A stretch of DNA of 5,366 bases from positions 1-5,366 of the forward strand of contig WQYS01000198.1 in NCBI GenBank assembly GCA_009781125.1. Reading direction: 5' to 3'. The position numbers were made by a program, and so were the translations under genes. The notes beneath the pieces were generated by a model. It was not told the origin of the DNA, did not search any database, and worked only from the letters and a program-made list of their open reading frames with translations. This document shows, in pieces, positions 4,182 through 5,366 of this stretch. This stretch comes from Acidobacteriaceae bacterium. Lineage in GTDB: Bacteria; Acidobacteriota; Terriglobia; Terriglobales; Acidobacteriaceae. Every line of letters starts with the position of its first letter. Positions within the stretch are counted from its first letter, which is position 1.

Positions 4182-5366
4182 TCACGCTCCGGCGATGGTC
4201 ATGCCTTCGATCAGGATGGTCGGCGACGCCGCTGAGCTGCGAAACACAAGGTCGTTGCCAATGGCTGCGATGTTGCGGAACATGTCCCGGAGATTTCCGG
4301 CGATGGTGATCTCTTCGACCGGCCAGGCCAGCTCGCCGTTCTCGATCCACAGCCCGCTGGCTCCCTGCGAGTAGTCTCCTGTCACCAGATTGACGCCGAA
4401 GCCCATGGTCTCGGTCACGTAGAGTCCACGCCGGACGCCGCCGATGATCTGCTCCGGCGCGTGCGGCCCCGGCTCAAGATAGAAGTTGTGCGCGCCGATG
4501 CCTGGATTGCCGGTCAGCCCGCGCGAGGCGTTGCCGGTCGAGCGCACGCCCAGCTTGCGAGCCGTGTAGGTGTTGGTCACGTAGGTCTCAAGAATTCCGT
4601 GGCGAACCAGCTCGGTGCGCCGCGTGGGCAGGCCTTCACCGTCAAACGGAGCGGTGCCGAAGCCGCCGGTCGGAATGTCTCCGTTGAGCATCATGGTGCC
4701 ATCGTCGATGACGCAGACGTTCTCGCCGGCGACCTGCTTGCCCAGCATTCCGGCAAAAAAAGTTGCGTGGCGATAGATGGCATCGCCGTTAGCCGCCTCG
4801 AAGATGCTGCCCACAATCGAGCGCGCGATCTCGGGCGAAAAGACGATCGGAGCCTTCTGCGTCGCCACGCGGCGCGCTCCCAGGCGGCGCACGGCGCGGC
4901 TGGCGGCGATGCGGCCTATCTCCTCAGGCGATTCCAGCCTCTTCACCGTGCGCGCATTCGTGTACCAGTGGTCGCGCTCCATGGCTCCATCGTCGCCAGT
5001 GGCGATCGGCGAAACCGAAAAGCCGCAGTAGGAGCGGCGATACTCGCCCCTGAAGCCGCGCGAGTTGGCCAGAATCTTGTGCGAAGTGCCGGTGTCGAAA
5101 CCGGCTCCGTCGGAGTTCTTGATACGCGGATCGGCGGCCATGGCAGCGGCCTCGGCGCGGCGAGCGATCTCGATGCGCTCGGCGGCAGGCATCTGGTTGA
5201 CGTCGTCGAAGTAGAGCTTGAGGTCGCAGTCGTGCTGGCCGAACTCATCCGGCTCGGGCAGTCCGGCGAAGGGGTCTTCGCCGGTGATGCGCGCCAGCGT
5301 AATGGCTCCGTCGACGAGGCGCTCGATGCTCTCCTCCGAGAGGTCCGAGCTGGAGGTGCTGGCCGC
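4182..5366 (-). CDS. pmbA: TldE/PmbA-family metalloprotease subunit, 5' end outside the window
   Basis: The frame is open from the window edge at 5366 to the TGA at 4182, giving 394 residues. The normal length is about 450, so roughly 50-60 N-terminal residues are missing. Near the edge it reads SDLSEESIERLVDGAITLARITGEDPFAGLPEPDEF, typical of the region after the first domain. The C-terminal half contains GENVCVIDDGTMMLNG, PTGGFGTAPFDGEGLPTRRTELVRHGILETYVTNTYTARKLG, STGNASRG and MGFGVNLVTGDYSQGASGLWIENGELAWPVEEITIAGNLRDMF, which are standard PmbA blocks. The HExxxH zinc motif of TldD is absent, as expected for the TldE partner. TldD-TldE heterodimers degrade unfolded peptides and process microcins and some RiPPs. 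tldD may lie upstream, beyond 5366. The ATG at 5192 is internal and not the real start, because clear family sequence precedes it. Confidence 0.93.
   Translation of the reverse strand, partial: AASTSSSDLSEESIERLVDGAITLARITGEDPFAGLPEPDEFGQHDCDLKLYFDDVNQMPAAERIEIARRAEAAAMAADPRIKNSDGAGFDTGTSHKILANSRGFRGEYRRSYCGFSVSPIATGDDGAMERDHWYTNARTVKRLESPEEIGRIAASRAVRRLGARRVATQKAPIVFSPEIARSIVGSIFEAANGDAIYRHATFFAGMLGKQVAGENVCVIDDGTMMLNGDIPTGGFGTAPFDGEGLPTRRTELVRHGILETYVTNTYTARKLGVRSTGNASRGLTGNPGIGAHNFYLEPGPHAPEQIIGGVRRGLYVTETMGFGVNLVTGDYSQGASGLWIENGELAWPVEEITIAGNLRDMFRNIAAIGNDLVFRSSAASPTILIEGMTIAGA

Noticed and set aside
4179..4198. CCATC/GATGG stem at the tldE stop as a terminator
   Set aside because: The stem has only 5 bp, lies partly inside the tldE coding end and is not followed by a T run on either strand.
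4943..5248. A 101-codon minus-strand open frame within tldE in another frame
   Set aside because: Its Ser/Thr/Pro/Ala/Arg-rich composition is typical of an out-of-frame GC-rich shadow. The tldE frame carries conserved blocks here.

Overview
The window is high-GC bacterial chromosome. The gene content and protein style (a degenerate UvrC-like protein joined to an arsenate reductase, rpe, a TldE/PmbA subunit and RelE-type toxin modules) suggest an Acidobacteriota genome, probably Terriglobia. That assignment is an inference from memory of such genomes, with moderate confidence at best.

Layout. Most of the window is one minus-strand run, read from right to left. It starts at 3401 with a UvrC-like protein. 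In the sequence as given, this protein is fused in frame to a complete thioredoxin-type arsenate reductase (ArsC). Next comes ribulose-phosphate 3-epimerase (rpe, 1644-970, TTG start), 26 nt downstream. After a 43-bp gap lies a HigB/HigA toxin-antitoxin pair (926-304, ATGA overlap). The run ends with the first 49 codons of an exported protein that leaves the window at base 1. On the plus strand, divergent from the UvrC-like gene, is a second toxin-antitoxin pair (3491-4166) of a different subfamily: a Gp49-like HigB toxin and an XRE antitoxin. It converges on a minus-strand tldE/pmbA gene (5366-4182, 5' end outside the window).

How the parts relate. A 2.4-kb metabolic and repair-like operon (uvrC-like/arsC/rpe) is bracketed by two unrelated toxin-first TA modules. 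Each module has its own promoter region carrying an 8-bp perfect inverted repeat whose dyad axis falls on a central TATATA. These repeats are good candidates for antitoxin operators. In module 1 the -35 box contains the rpe stop codon. In module 2 the palindrome lies in the shared divergent region and could also influence the UvrC-like gene.

Most notable observations: (i) the UvrC/ArsC fusion depends on a single base of a five-G tract, and removing one G gives two genes with a classic ATGA overlap; (ii) the UvrC-like part keeps the four Fe-S-type cysteines and the UVR motif but appears to have lost its nuclease residues; (iii) the two TA control regions share the same geometry. No RNA genes, CRISPR arrays, transposases or insertion sequences were seen. 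No gene-free stretch exceeds about 160 bp.
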